Below are positions 1 to 13,330 of a stretch of 64,000 nt of DNA, piece after piece; the first letter of the stretch is position 1, and each line of letters begins with the position of its first letter. The notes beneath the pieces were generated by a model. The model was not told where the DNA came from. It made no database searches and worked only from the letters and a program-made list of their open reading frames with translations. Source of the stretch: Dicaeum eximium (lineage: Eukaryota; Chordata; Aves; Passeriformes; Dicaeidae); NCBI GenBank assembly GCA_013396995.1, contig VWZP01005850.1, forward strand, positions 125,323 through 189,322, read 5' to 3'. A program made the translations under genes and the position numbers.

Positions 1-914
1 ACAGATTTTAGGGTACCTTTTAAATGAGCTAGTGTTTCCTCTTTGCAGTAACTCCAGTGCCAAGTCAGATGCAAGTTCATTCCAAAAATACAGGTCTGGT
101 GCAAGGTTATCCTTAGAACAAGTTTCCAGCAGGGACTGTAGGAGCAATTATTCTTTTAGAGCTATTAGTAATTTCTACTGAAACTCCTCACAATGGCAGA
201 AAGCTTCAGTACAGGGAAAACTGGTGGATGGGCTGAGATTGAATTTAGTTTTAAAATGTATATTAGTAACTTTAAAGTGATTTTTCTGGAAAAATTAGGC
301 TTGTCAACAATATACTTACATGTTAAAGAGAAATGTCTTAGCATTAGAAAACTTATTACCATCATCTGGATTTTTTAAATAAAATATTCATAAAGCCAGA
401 TCTGAATTTCAAAAAGAAAAATAGCCTTTAAATTCTGAAGTAATATATTCTCCCATCTCATTAAAAAGCAGAAATCTATCTTGGATCTTATACGCTCTTC
501 CTCATTACAAGACTATTTATATAACACTCTGATAGACACCAGCTCTTCTTGGGCTTACAGCCCTTGAAAATCATATAAAATACTTTCCTCACTGTTTTAG
601 CCTATATAGCTAATTTTCCATTATTTATAGCATACAACAGCTCGACTCTCAAGGTCACACTCCAAAGAAGGTTTTGTTATGTCTCAGAATTCTAATCAGC
701 TGAAAGAAAAAACCACCACAGAAAATACAGTGAAGGCAATCAAGAACATAATATGGGTTTGTAAATGCTTTTCAAGGGTGGAGAGTTACTGAGGAGCTTT
801 TTAGCTAAGGCTTTACTTTAATGGTACATTTAACTAATGCCAAATTGCACTGGGCTTGAGTGAGTGTCCATGTGATGTGCATGTAACTACCCAAGAAATT
901 CATTCTGACAGTTC

Positions 915-931
915 TTTTTTTTTTTTTTTTT
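915..931 (+). repeat. T homopolymer (17)
   Basis: A run of 17 T followed by CCCAG. It resembles a splice acceptor on the plus strand, but no exon could be supported downstream. Confidence 0.9.
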
Positions 932-3621
932 CCCAGAAATGCCCTAAGACAAAAAGAGACCTTGGAGCTCTCCCTGCTTTGTATTCTGGATTTGCTTTCC
1001 CGAGGTGCGTGTCCAGGCATTAATGTCAGGAAAGGTTTCATGTCATTGCTTTATTCCAGAATTATTCCAGGAGGGCAGAGCTCAGCTCTCAGTGAGCAAG
1101 GCAGGCACAACTTAACAGCTGGTTGCCAAATTTTTACCACAGTGCACCAGATTTTAACCCTGCTGGCACTGTGAGGCTGCAGGCAATGGCACAAGTTTCT
1201 GTGATGGGTGGAGGGAAACAGAAAATATTTTTGGAAGCCCAGTGTTGGAAGGGCTGGCTTTTGAGAACAGCTCTACGCTTGGAACACACACACTGTATTC
1301 TCTTAACAGCAGAATTAAATAGAAAAAGGACTGTGTAACATGCTGTGGAGTTCTGGAAATCTGGATCAGGGTGTAAACTGGCTTGGACTTGAACACCAAG
1401 CATAAAATAAAGAACAGTAACGGGCAGGGTCAAGATCACTCCCTCCAAAGAACAGGAACCCCTTAGACATGGCACATTCTTCCAAGCTCCTGCAGTGGCT
1501 AAAGCTGCTTGTCACTGTACACCCAGCAACCACAGCACTGGCAGCAATGTGCCAGAAGAAAAGTCACCCTAATTCCAAGTCATCAAAGATTCCAAGTCAC
1601 CCAAGTCATCAAAATGATGTTATTTCTAAAACAAATAATTAAGTAACTAACTAACCAACCAAATAGGTAAATTCAAGATGTTGGTCTCATCCTTATATAA
1701 GTACCCCGTTCCTCTCTTTCTGCTGAAGATTTTTTGCTGTCACAAGAATGTGTTGCGGACTGCTGGCAAAAATGCTAAATATTCAACACTCCCTGATTGT
1801 ATATTTATGGCCTAGAACACTGTATGATTTATTTCACCTATTGTCCACTGAAAGGGTTCATCATTTATTTGTCCCTTTACTTTCTAGCCTGAGAAGGACA
1901 TGAGAACAGCACCATGTAAAGAAGGATGCCCTTCCCTTCTCTTAGAGGATTCACTCTTCTGAGCTGTCTGCAGAGCTCGGCCAGAATTTTCCCTTGGGAA
2001 ATGTTGGCCTGAAGAATCAACTTGCATCATGGGTACCCAGTGGAAATTAGATGAGAATTTGGCCACTGCATCCAAGTGCTTCCCATCTATCTTTCCTGAT
2101 AACGTCATTATTCTAATGCCAGTGGTGTATTGCAGTTCAACACCTTATCATCTTCAGGAGTGCCACAATGCTTCACAGCACAGTTATGCACTACTGCTGC
2201 CCATAATTCACCAGTGTCCTGCTAAACACCTGCTAATGGGATTGCTTTGATTGAAATTTGGAATAGGTCCTTTACTTCTGCTACTCATCAGCAATAACTT
2301 ATGCTAATGGGAAAGAAAATACCTCTTATGTGAGAGAAACAAAGCATACAGTGCTAGGACAATTTTATAAGGACATCAAGCTCAATGACTCCAACAATTT
2401 TTTCCTCTACCTCAAAATCTGTTTTCAGGGTACAACATGTGTATCTCAAATGTATGAGAACTCTGGTGAGCTCCTCCTGAAGTCTGTACTTCCCATCACG
2501 TGTGCCATATGTGCTTGCTCTAGTCTCACTATGGAATGTCTAGTTCTCATTCACTGAGATTCTCTGCATTTTGATAGATCTAAAACCATCACTTTTTTTT
2601 CCCATGGGCCAAATCCTGACAATACTGAGCATCCTTTGGGTTTACAACAGCCAAGTCTTGTGGATCTTCCCTTAGAACAAACATTACAGCATCCTTCAGC
2701 TTTTTTCTTGCTGTGTGTCCAAGTCCTGCTGACAAGGTGGCTCCTGATTTCACTGTGCTGTCTCACCCACAGCCTTCTTTTTCCCACATGCTATGGCCAG
2801 AGCTGCAGAGCCAGCTGCTGCCAGCTTTGCATTAAATGCACAGAGCTTGTACAAATGGTATCAGCCAAACTTCTGTTTGTCATCTTCAGCCTCATACAGA
2901 AACTGGGGAACTGGCAGCCTCAGAAACTTTGTTTCTCTTTCATCTCTCTTTATACCTTTTACTCTGAAACATCCTGCAGGGATTCAGCAGGGTGTCTGTT
3001 GTGTAGCCCCACATTTTCCACTTTTGAGAGATTTAACACTTCCTAACAGTCATAAGGTTTCTGCAGGCTCTTGATGGGCAATCCCAGACCAGAGGACCAC
3101 TCAGGCTGAAGCTGCTCAGATTCCTCAACCTGGGGAAGAGACCCCCTAAGAAGAGGGGCAGAGGGGACATCTTGGATGTGGGCAGAGTGCACATTTTGGT
3201 CCAGGGGAGTGGAGCAGGCTATCAGGACATGTTGTGACATACTCTATACCACCTGAATGATGTAGCTAACAAAACACCACTCAGGGCATGGCACAGTCTG
3301 TGGAACTGTTGGTTATGGTGACAGTTGTTTATAACAAAAGAATTATTGTGTTGGGATGGTTCACAATGTTTTTATGCAATTAATCTTCCTAAAAACTAAC
3401 TAACTCAGGGCACTCATTGGCTTCATGGACATCCATGCTGTGGCTGGGGTTAGTGAAGGGTCCCTGGAAGCAGAACAGACTCAGTTCCTCTCACTGAGCA
3501 CTGCTGTTCCCACCACCAGGACAACTCCCACTTGGGAGAGGCTGAAGGACTTCTCAGCCCCAGTGTGGTGCTACAAGGCTGACTTGGGAGGCTTTGTCCT
3601 GCTGCAGAGATCTCTTGGCTT

Positions 3622-3673
3622 TTGCTAATAAATTTATTCTAAATTATTTTTTGCTAATAAATTTATTCTAAAT
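3622..3673. repeat. 29-bp AT-rich tandem duplication
   Basis: The 23-base segment beginning TTGCTAATAAATTTATTC occurs at 3622-3644 and again at 3651-3673, a period of 29. It looks like a simple local duplication. It includes AATAAA on the plus strand in each copy, but no transcript is evident. Confidence 0.85.
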
Positions 3674-3968
3674 CTATTCTTTATTCTAGTGCACCAATAT
3701 AAATACTTTGCACTATGCAGCACCTCCCACATGGAAATTCCAAGGCAACTTAGAAATATTGGTTAACCCAGACAAGAGGGTCACCACTCAGATGGGAAAC
3801 CTGAGGTTTTGTTACTCTTCCCAAAGTGCCTGGGAAATAAATGGCAGCATTAAAGCAGCCTTAGAGCAGATTTAGAGCTCCAGCTGTGAACTGCCTGCTA
3901 ACAGCAGCTGAAGCCCCAGCTGGGCAGGTGCTCTCTGCAGTACCCTTGTTACCTTCCCTTCCCACAGC

Positions 3969-4418
3969 TGATGCCTTAGGATTTTGGCTTTTATGTTTTT
4001 CATGTATTTGTAATCCTGCAATTCTTTAGTGCATAACTCTAAACTCCACACTGCTGCTTCCCCATTTTGGGCAGACACAACAATTCCTCTCCAGGTCTGG
4101 CAATCAAGGACATCTCACTGCCTCAGGCCTGAGAGATGGAAACAAAAGTGAGCTGGGGGGAGCAAACCTGGGGTAAATGACTTCATTAGCTGAAGCTGTA
4201 ATTGGAAGATTAACCCCCAATGTGCAAATGGACCAAACACATAAAACTGAAAACCCATGACCCGTGGTCCATTTTTGGGTGTAGCCCCTGGAGGGCTTCA
4301 TCTGCTGAAATGTACCTGAAGGCCCTTCAATAAACAGAACTGCTTTTTATTCCCTGGATTTTATCTGGCTCCTGCTTTTAGGTACCCAAAAGGTACCTTA
4401 GGTGCCAAAAAGGCATCA
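3969..4418 (+). mobile_element. Solo LTR, TGATGCC family, copy B
   Basis: About 450 bp beginning TGATGCCTTAGG and ending AAAGGCATCA, giving inverted ends TGATGCC/GGCATCA. It matches the copies at 27.4, 36.9 and 61.2 kb along its length. AATAAA is at 4329-4334 in the expected R-region position. The TATA-like site is weak (ACATAAAAC). No convincing target duplication is seen. No retroviral coding sequence adjoins it, so it is a solo LTR. Confidence 0.8.
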
Positions 4419-5594
4419 GAGGTACCAAAGATACTGCATTCTGGCAAGTCAGAAAATCAGATTTAATATGTGTCCAGCTGTGATTTTAACTGGCAGCTTC
4501 TGCCAACAAGGGAGCATGGGAGCATCTCATCACCACCCAGATCAGTGTCTCTGGGGCTGTACTTGCCACGAGGGCACCAGCCTTCTCCTCTTTACAAGCA
4601 GTGTTTTCCTTGGACAGACATTGGCTGTCCACTTTGAGCTGACAGTGGTTGAGGCCCAATGCAACCTGAAGGGAAAATAAATGGAAATATGCGACCCTTA
4701 GTTAAAATAACATTTTAAAAAGGAAGGTAGAGTTTCAGTCATTTGTAACAAGAATTGTGACAGGGAAGAAGAGAGGTCACCCTGAAAAATTTAAGGAGTC
4801 TTAAGCAGGATTTAATCTGTACAAAAGGATGTGCAGTGCACCTTGAGGCTACAGAGCTATAAATCATGCTGTTTCAGCGCTCATTTATCACCACAGTTTG
4901 CCCAGGGATTTGGAAAAGGAGGTAGAAGCCTTCCAGCTGTTTCATGCAGCAAAGTGTCATTGATAAACGCAAGCCTGCAAAGTAAACAATAAAATATCAA
5001 TTATAAGTGAGACAGTTGCAAGGAGGCTGCACAGAATTAGGTTTCCTGTGCCTTGCAGAGCTGTCTAGATAGTGTCTTCTTCCTCACTGGTGACACCGAT
5101 TCCTGCATATTTGGAGATTCCTGCATCTTTGGAGCAGTTCTTGCAGCTGAAAACAGGTGACCCAGGCTTCACACCCACTTCTTTATTAGTAGCAGGTGGG
5201 CAGGGAGTGAGCAAGGCGGGGGGGAGGAGGTGACCATGTCCTGCTGTCCTTGCCACGCTCCTGGCAGCACAGCCAGAGCCAGCACCGACACCTGGAGTCA
5301 TTGCCTGCTGCAGAGGGAGCCCTCTTTGGAAGCCAACGTTTGCTCTGGGAGGGAAGGACAGTGAAACTGGTTCAAAATACCTCCACCCAAGGAAAGGCAC
5401 TGGTGAGAGCACTGCCTCCTGGCCAGGGGGAAGGCAGTGCTGGTTTAGTGCTGCTGCCCTTGCAGGTGCAGCCGGGGCAGAGAGGTGCTGGGGCTCGCTG
5501 GGGCTCACCCTGGCTCCCTGTTACAAATGGATGGGGGGCTTTAGACAAGTCCCTGCCCTTTGCCCAGGCCTCTGGCAGCAGGCAGGAGCTTTAC
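4419..5594. other. Non-coding stretch between two LTRs
   Basis: Lies between LTR copy B and the 5.6-kb LTR-like segment. Overlapping open frames of 115 and 147 codons on opposite strands at 5065-5597 were read; neither resembles a known protein or has splice-site support. Confidence 0.55.
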
Positions 5595-6085
5595 TGAGGT
5601 GGCCACCACCCCAAAATCCACCTCTCATTCACAAATTCTTTAACAACGGCTGATTCGGTCCGTTATAGAATGAGTTATTTATTTAAGAGACACAAAACTA
5701 ACAGACATAAGACTAAAACTAATACTACACAGAAGTAAAGACAAAAAGAGACTACTAGCAGCTGTATATAGCAAGGAGTTAAAGGTACTATTAACTTTAC
5801 AGCTAGGGAAGAAATAATATAACTTAGGATTCAATACATCTTACCAATTGTTGATAGGGCACACATCGAGATCCTTTCCCTCAGTTCCCAGGAAAGTAAC
5901 CATGGAATCTGCATCCAAACTCTGGGGAGAAGTCCTGAACACTTGTCAGGGTGTGTGTTTGTGTGTGTAGAAGGCTTCTGCCTCTGTGATACCTCGTGTG
6001 TCTTTTATAGTTTGTAGAACGGTGTCACTCTGTGGCATACAGAGAGTTAACACACGGGAGAGGCACACCTCGCTGTGTCAGTTTT
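5595..6085 (-). mobile_element. Probable LTR, different family (minus)
   Basis: Read on the minus strand this segment has CTATAAAAGACACACG (TATA box, about 6013-5998), a CT/CA-rich stretch, and further on TAAATAAATAAC (about 5681-5670) followed by a short tail. That order is the U3-R-U5 layout of an LTR. It is unlike the TGATGCC family. Edges are approximate and I could not find a target duplication. Confidence 0.45.
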
Positions 6086-9000
6086 GGACAGGAATGCAGC
6101 TACATCATGAATATCAAAGATTTTAATAACCTTTCAAGTGACCAAAATGCCTTCAAGTTCCACATGTCCATATACTTGTACAGCACCCAGCACAGTAAAC
6201 TCCCACTTCTTAAATCTCACCAACACTAACCATGGGAGAGTATAAATTCAGTCAGGATAGTTTGTGACTTTTTTAGCAAAGGCTTCTCATGGTTATCCAA
6301 GGTGTTAGTTGCCATTGCATGTTAAAACTGTTGTAAATTCCCTGCAACTCCTTCAATTTGTAAAAATTAAAATGTGTATGTAAAACATGGAGGGTGGAGC
6401 TTTCTCTGCTGCTCTCTCCTGCCATGAGTGATGGAAACCCAGTGTAATTCCACAGCACCAGTTCTCTGACTTGATGCTGCTGCCACAGAGCAGACTGTAA
6501 AGCCAGGGAAATATCCAAAGTCAAAGTCAGTTTAGCAGAAAAAAGAACAAGTTCTTTATCACCAATAGATAATGAGAATCCTCTAAACTTGCCTTAGTGC
6601 CTATTTGTTCTGGGGGAATTCAAGTCACAAATTATGGATGATTCCTTAATTGTAAAGATTTATGAATAAAAAATTACAATACTTTAATTGCTTGTAAAAA
6701 TTCATGGATTTTGTTAAGGGGTATAATTTTTCCAAATACTTTTGGACAATATTTTTACTAGGCATTATTGTATTATAGGACTATTTATGTTTTGCCAGCA
6801 ATCTAGTTACTGCATTATTAGTTAAGCTCATTAGCCTAAGTGACTGAAGGCAGACTCCTGTGCTGCAGAAAGCTCCTCTGCAGTCCAGCTTGTCTTGGAT
6901 GCCTTCTGCTGGCCAGAGGAATCCAGCCCATTTTCAAGACACTCCTGTTTTTTGGTGGCACTGAGTTTGTCTCACAAGGAGCCTTAGTCTTGACAGAGCA
7001 GCTTTTCACCTGGTGTAGAGGGGCTGGAATGATTCCTCTTCTGCTCAGTAAAATTCTGGCCCTCTGGTTCTATCACTTCATCAAAAACAATTGCTACAGT
7101 TTAAACTGATCAAGAAGGAAACATTTTTCAAGCCTTCTAAACCTGAGAGCGAGTGGAGCTGCTGGTGTTTTATTAATTTATCAATATCCTGTGAAAGTTC
7201 CTTATTTTCTATAGCAGCCATCAGCCCTTCTAGAAAGCACAAGATGCATAAGCCAACCACGTAGCTACCCTGAGTAAATAATAAGAATTCAGTAATTTAA
7301 AACACTGTATTCTGGCAGGATTCTGTAATTCAGGGAAATCAGCCTGATTAAATGTGGCTCATGCACAAGAGCCAAGCACCCTGATGATTTCATCTGTTTC
7401 AGCAAGACAGAAATGTCTTCAGGCTCAGAGCTCCTGTGGGCAGGCACAGATGGAGCAGGGGCAGGGGAAGGCTGGGGCTCCCTTGGCTTCTCCCAAACAC
7501 CAGCCAGGCTCAGGGCTCATTGCACATCCTCACCCTTCCCTGCTCACATCAGGCTGCTGATCACATTCCTACACAGCAGACTCTGTACAGGTATTATTTA
7601 ACTTAGTAACTGGTGAAATTAGGGGTGCTTTCCTTTCTGGTTTGCCCCAGATTTATTTGGGGTTTTTTTCCTTTTAAAGAAAGTTGATTCCAACAGTTAT
7701 TTCTAGGAAATCCATTACCTAGTGTATCAGCTAATTGGCTTTTTCATGATTGTTCCTCAGGCTCTCATTTAATTTACAGTTGGGCAGTCTGAGTCAGTAG
7801 GCCAGGTTCAGCCCTGCTGTGAACCTTAAGGCAAGACCATAAATACCAATTCTTCTGTGTCTGTGCCCCCAAATAATTTCTGCTTGAGTTGTAGGGTCTC
7901 AGCAGCTCACAGAATTTGGCTGGGAGGCTGTATGGGCTATTAGTCAGTGTGGAACTGTAGACAAGATATTAAAAGTATTTGTTTTCAAACTTCCTCTGAA
8001 TGATGGTTTAGGAGACAAAATGGACAACAAGCCACCCCAACTTTCCCCTGGCTTCTTCCCTGGCAGTCTCTTCAGTATGACCCCAGCCCCAAGCAGAGCC
8101 TGAACCCTCCCAGCCTCAGTCCCATGGCAAACATCCAACAGGCAGGAGCTGGAGATGGTGTTATGGCAGCCTTCTTCCCCTGCTTATGAAACACAGCTAA
8201 TTCATCCAGCAAGGTGGAAACCCTTGGGGAAATTGGGCAGTTGTGGCTGATGACAAGGCTGTGTGAATTCTCCTTTTTTATTTTTTCCAACCAGCTCCCC
8301 CTGTGCTGGGGCTTTCCGGTCTCTGGTTCTCATCTGGGATGCAATTTATCATTTATGAAGGGCTCACATGTCTTCACTCCTGCACTCATCCAATCCTGGA
8401 TTGGATTGGAGTTATTTCCTAGCCCAATCCCTACTTGGTGCTCCAGATCTGAGTTTTTTTCTGACCAGACTGAAAGCTGTGCTGAGCTGCACACTGGTGA
8501 TTTTCTCTGTCTCAGCAAACTCTCCCCAGATGTTTCCTGCCCTGCCAATGAGCCCTAATTTTCCAATGGCAAAAGGCCAGAACATCCTTATCCCAGCAAG
8601 TTAGCAGACCCCCTGCAGGTCCTGATGCACTGCTACAGTCTGTTATCTTCATTGTTTCCCTCTTCCCATCAGAGTGTAAGTTATTGATTGTTCTGCCAGG
8701 GGTTGCTAAACCAGAAAATTTGGATCCCTCAAATGAAAGTGTGTATCACGACTTATTTACTGAATTGCAGCCAGTTTATCCAGAACATTTTTCTGTTATA
8801 TGTGAGAGAGAATGACTGCCTTTGGGTCAGGCAAGTTTCTTTATCTCCTCTCAGACAGAGGTAGAAATTAAAGCTGACCTCTGTTCTCAGGGAGGGCTTG
8901 GAGCAATCTGTGCCCTATGCATGCTGTGATCCCACACCTTTCCAGCTCTGCCTCCTGTGGAAATTATGATTTGGGGTTTTCTGAATTTCCTAGCAGCACA

Positions 9001-12000
9001 CCTGCTAGGTTTTATTCCCAAGAGAAACATCACTTTCTCAAAGAGATTTTGTAAACATACCTCTCTAAGCTGTGTCCTGCTCAGGGACACAGCTGGTGTT
9101 TTCTATTCTGTTCCCATAACATGGCAGATATGGGGTTTTCTCTAACCAAGGTAGGAGGGAATTGGTCTTGGTTACCAGCCCATGAATTTAGCATGGTAAG
9201 GGGCATTCTTGTACTGGGCACTGAGAAGAAAGCATGTGCAAAGATTCCACCAAAGCTTTGTACAGAAGCATTGAACCAGACTGCATAGACAAGGCTTTAA
9301 GCCTCGGGCCTGGAACATGGAGCCAATCATAATAAAACTATCTTAATCCTTCTGATACATGGAGTCAAAGTCTTTATGCATGAGGGGAAACAACCAACAC
9401 AATTGGAAACCCCTCGTGCAGAGAGCAACAACAATGGCACCCAAAACGTGGGAGAACCAGCTCTGGCTCCTTCTGAGGGGGCTGTGGCACTGCCTGGGGG
9501 TGCCACTGGCACAGGATGCCCAGCTGCACCCTCTGCATCTCCCCCACTGCCTGGTGCAACACAAAAGGCACAAACAGCCCTTGCTGCAGAGGCCAGGGCA
9601 CACAGGATCCCGAGGGGGGCTGGGGAAGGGTGTGTGGAGCACCCTCTGAGAACCAGACTCCAGCCATAGCAAGTCCAATTTTGGTGCTTCTGACACAACC
9701 CAAAGCTGCATTTTAAAAGCCTCTCCAAACAGGATCAGCTGTTTCACTGCAGTGGGAGAAGTTGGAGAAGTGGATTTAGTGCTGGCTTCACCATCAAACC
9801 CTGACTTTCCTGACTGGACAGCAGAAGCTGTTGGTGCTATCCTGTCAAACTTCAAACCTCATGGTTTGAGGCAGTGGCTTGTGCTTTGTGGACTTGGACT
9901 TGTCTGAGAGTGTGTTGGCTCCTACTTTCCAGTTTCCCAGCTGCATTCTCTATTGTCAGCAACACATTTCAAAGCAAAAAGAGCACCATGTTAAAAATAG
10001 CAGTGCTTGCTTTCGGGGCAAGGAAGCAGCTCCTGCATTTGCCTTAAAAACATAAAAATAATTCTAAAAATATTGAGTCATTTGAAGTGTTGACTTTCAG
10101 AATACATTCCACAAATCAGAGCAGAGATCTTGACAAATAATTCCAAGATTAATACAGATATATATCCCTGAGTGCAAGGACTTTAATCAATCCCTAATCT
10201 CCCAGAGAAGTAGTTTGACTTTACCTGACAGCACTGTGAAAGATGATCTGCATCTATGTGACTGGTGTAGTAATAGCAAAAGCCATTTCCTCTTTTTATT
10301 ACTATTCAATTTTTAGTATGGAGAGCCCACGGTGCCTGAAAGCCACGTCGAGAGCCTCCCATTGAACACAGAAAACTTTGGATCAAGCCCTTGGATACTT
10401 CCCTGCTAATAAATTAGGCCTAACGAGGCTGGCAACACTTCTCCAAGTCTGAAGGCCTTTGAAACTCCTGAAGCCCCAGCAGTTAAGCCTTGGACTGAAA
10501 AAGCACCTGAAAATGTGAGAGCAGGCAGGGAGCTGGGAGCCAGTGAGATCTGCAGCCCCAAGCACTCTGCTCTCTTTCCCTGCACAGAGCAGCAGCTGCC
10601 CCGTTCTGCTGCTCTCCCCAAGTCCTTCAGAGCCCACTGAGCTCCTCTCTGGGCAGCACAGCAGAAGGGGATGGATTGCCTTGGAGTCTTTTCCAGAGCA
10701 TTGGTTTGCCACTGGGCTAACCCAAGGCAAACTGCTTGCTTTATTAGCTGTGTAATTAAAATGAGGGACCCTAACATAGCATTCTGTACAAAAATAATAA
10801 CAGAAATTCAACAGGCAGCTCTGAGAGCAGAGGTTGTTTAAACTCCAGCACATTCTGTAAGATGAGCTGCAGTAATAACTCACCAAGAGACCTCTGATAC
10901 GAGACACCATGATGACTAAAAATCTAACAAAATACTAATGGAAGTGTTATCTATTGGCATTATACAATATGTTCTTTATTATCTATTTTATTAATAGAAC
11001 CATTTTACAATAGCATTACAGAGGATCAGAGAAAACAGCTGCTAATAAACATTTTCACTATGGTTTGGTTCTCTTTGATTTGGATTGTGAAACTTAAGAT
11101 ATGCCCACAGCAGAACAGACTGAATTAATGTACCCATGTACTTATGTTCTGATCATGCAATATCCTTGAAAGGGATGGGATGATTCAGTGTCCATGGATT
11201 AACCCAGCAGTGACATAACAGCATTGTGAATGCTCACTCTTTACCATTTAGGATCATGGCTAATGCTGGCTGAGACCATGGTGCTGCTGTGCTTAGCATT
11301 TTACTCAACTGGGAGATTCCTGAAAGGAATTTAGCATTTAAATAGAGGAGATACAGGTAACCAGGCTTAAAAGTAGGGAAAAAACAAAGCAAAGCTGGGA
11401 AAATGGGAAAGGAGTCTCTGTGTCACTTGTGTTGAAGAGACAATTGCACTGCTCCAGGGTGTGTGGTGTTTGATTCCATCTCCAGTTGCTGCTGCAAGAA
11501 ATACAGAATTTGTAAAAGCTCCATGCCCTGAGCAGGAGCAGTGTTTTAACTGAACAGACCTTGTGCCTGTCTTTTCTGGGGGGGCTACTCACAAAGACCT
11601 AAGTCAGAATTTCAAAATCACATTTTGCTGAAGTGGACTTAAGAATTCAAAAGCTAATATAGGACAATTAAAGAACAGGGATGGATCCATTCTGGCATCC
11701 TAATTCTGGAAACACATGTATAATATTGTATAACAGTTAGATTAGCAGATTTATTTTTCTTTAAATCCAAAAGTCCAAATTCTGATCTGAGAGCAAGCAA
11801 GGGGAGCTGCTCTCTTGAGAGAGCTGTAGGTGACTGAACACAAGGTTTTCAAATGCAGATGCCAGATCTGCAGTGTAATTGCAGCTGTGCCACTGTGCCA
11901 GGGGAGCACTTTGCAGCAAACCTGAGACTTTGCATGCATATTTCCAGGAGACTGGGAATTTGCATAACCATCCATAAACCACTGCAAATCTAATAAGGAA

Positions 12001-12964
12001 TTGAGCCCAGTGTCAGCTGTGGCCACTATATCACTGTATCTGAAAATACAGCTCCGTCGTGCCTTGACCTTTTCTGTTTGGAATTTGGATTTTCCAGCCC
12101 TTCTTCCATCTGTTTACAGAACCAGACCCTCAGGGAAACATAAATAAATAAATCTTTTTCCCCAGTTCATGCTCATGACATCAAATGATGTAATAAAATG
12201 AAGTCTCTTTCCTTCTTTCTCCCCTTTCAATATTTATTCTGGGGATTTATTGTTTTCCCTCCTTTTCATCCAAGGTTTCCCTCTGATAGATCACCTCACT
12301 GTGGAGCATTGCTCATACTCTCCATGCATTACATCTCAAGCTATTATTTTAAAATGTAGTTGGAGCTGCTTTAAGCCGAACACGATGAAGAGATTTTCAT
12401 TTTTCTTTCTTACTCTGCTGGACCTGCTCCATGAAAATTTCTACTCCATTTTTAGTTGAAATATTGTTAACATAGAATAGTGCTTCATGTAGATGCATGA
12501 AGACCAAAAAACTTCTGTATGTTTACATGTGGGTTGTGTCCCCATGGGGTCCTGTTAGTGTCATAAACATTTATGCTGTCCTGAACTGAATTTCCAGCTG
12601 GCATGAATGGGAATTCCTGTGCTCTGCAGGAACACCACAGTGGCATTATTGCTGGGCTGGTACCAAAACCTCAGGATTTGTGGCCACTTTCAAGTCCACT
12701 TCAACCTTGCTTAATGTCAAGGGAGAATAATCAGCAAGGATATGAAGTATCTTAGATCTAGATTAGATCCTCACAGGGATTTAATACACTCAACCCAGAG
12801 AACAGGAGCAAAGAAGAGACTCAAAGCAGGATTTCTCTAATAGCTGAGCAGCAGCACTGCCTCCAGAAAAGTCCCTGAGCTGCCCAGCCCCGGGGGGCCT
12901 CACCTTGCCCTTGCCCACCCCACGGGGCTGCCTGGCACCGCAGAGCCGCGACTGCTGCACCTCT
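6086..12964. other. Non-coding stretch, no gene recognised
   Basis: About 6.9 kb of mixed composition. The longest open frames (170 and 175 codons, minus strand, near 9.3-9.9 and 10.4-10.9 kb) overlap open frames on the other strand and have no recognisable domain. Only the doubtful primer-binding-like site at 9435 stands out. Confidence 0.55.
9331..9453 (+). other. Possible decayed LTR end and primer-binding site
   Basis: AATAAAA at 9331-9337 is followed about 100 bases later by TGGCACCCAAAACGTGGGA (9435-9453). This resembles the lysine-tRNA primer-binding site that follows a retroviral 5' LTR, with several mismatches. No clear LTR start and no gag-like frame were found, so this may be chance. 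Overlapping open frames on both strands from 9327 to 9855 were inspected and not recognised. Confidence 0.25.
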
Positions 12965-13330
12965 GAGGGCTCTTCTGGGGAGCTGTGGGGCTTTTGGGGG
13001 GCTCTTCTGGGCTGCTGTGCTTCTGGGGGCTGTTCTGGGGGGCTGGGCTGTTCTGGGGTGCTGTTCTGGGGGTGCAGTGGGGTTGTTCTGGGGTGCTTTT
13101 CTGGGTTGCAGTGGGGCTNNNNNNNNNNNNNNNNNNNNNNNNNNNNNNNNNNNNNNNNNNNNNNNTGTGGTGCTGTTCTGGGGTGCTGTGAGGTTGTTCT
13201 GAGGATGCTGTTCTGGGGGGCAGTGGGGCTGCTCTGGGGTGATGTGGGGTTGTTCTGGGGGTGCTATTCTTGGCGTGCTTTGAGGCTATTCTGGGTGCTT
13301 TGGGGCTGTTCTGTGGTGCTGCAGGGCTCA
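12965..13330. repeat. G-rich minisatellite, variable unit of about 16-24 bp
   Basis: The plus strand is built from degenerate repeats around the core GTTCTGGGGTGCT with GTGGGGCTG spacers, about 16-24 bases per unit. It is G-rich on the plus strand and almost free of A. The array is broken by a run of N. Open frames on both strands across it are repeat translations without support as proteins. Confidence 0.9.
13119..13165. other. Assembly gap of 47 N
   Basis: Forty-seven N lie inside the G-rich minisatellite. The true number of repeat units is unknown and may be larger than drawn. Confidence 0.98.

Larger units (their letters stand above)
1..3968. other. Non-coding stretch, no gene recognised
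   Basis: AT-rich sequence with scattered open frames under 140 codons on both strands, none recognisable and several overlapping. It contains the 17-T run and the 29-bp duplication listed separately. It may be intergenic or intronic. Confidence 0.6.
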
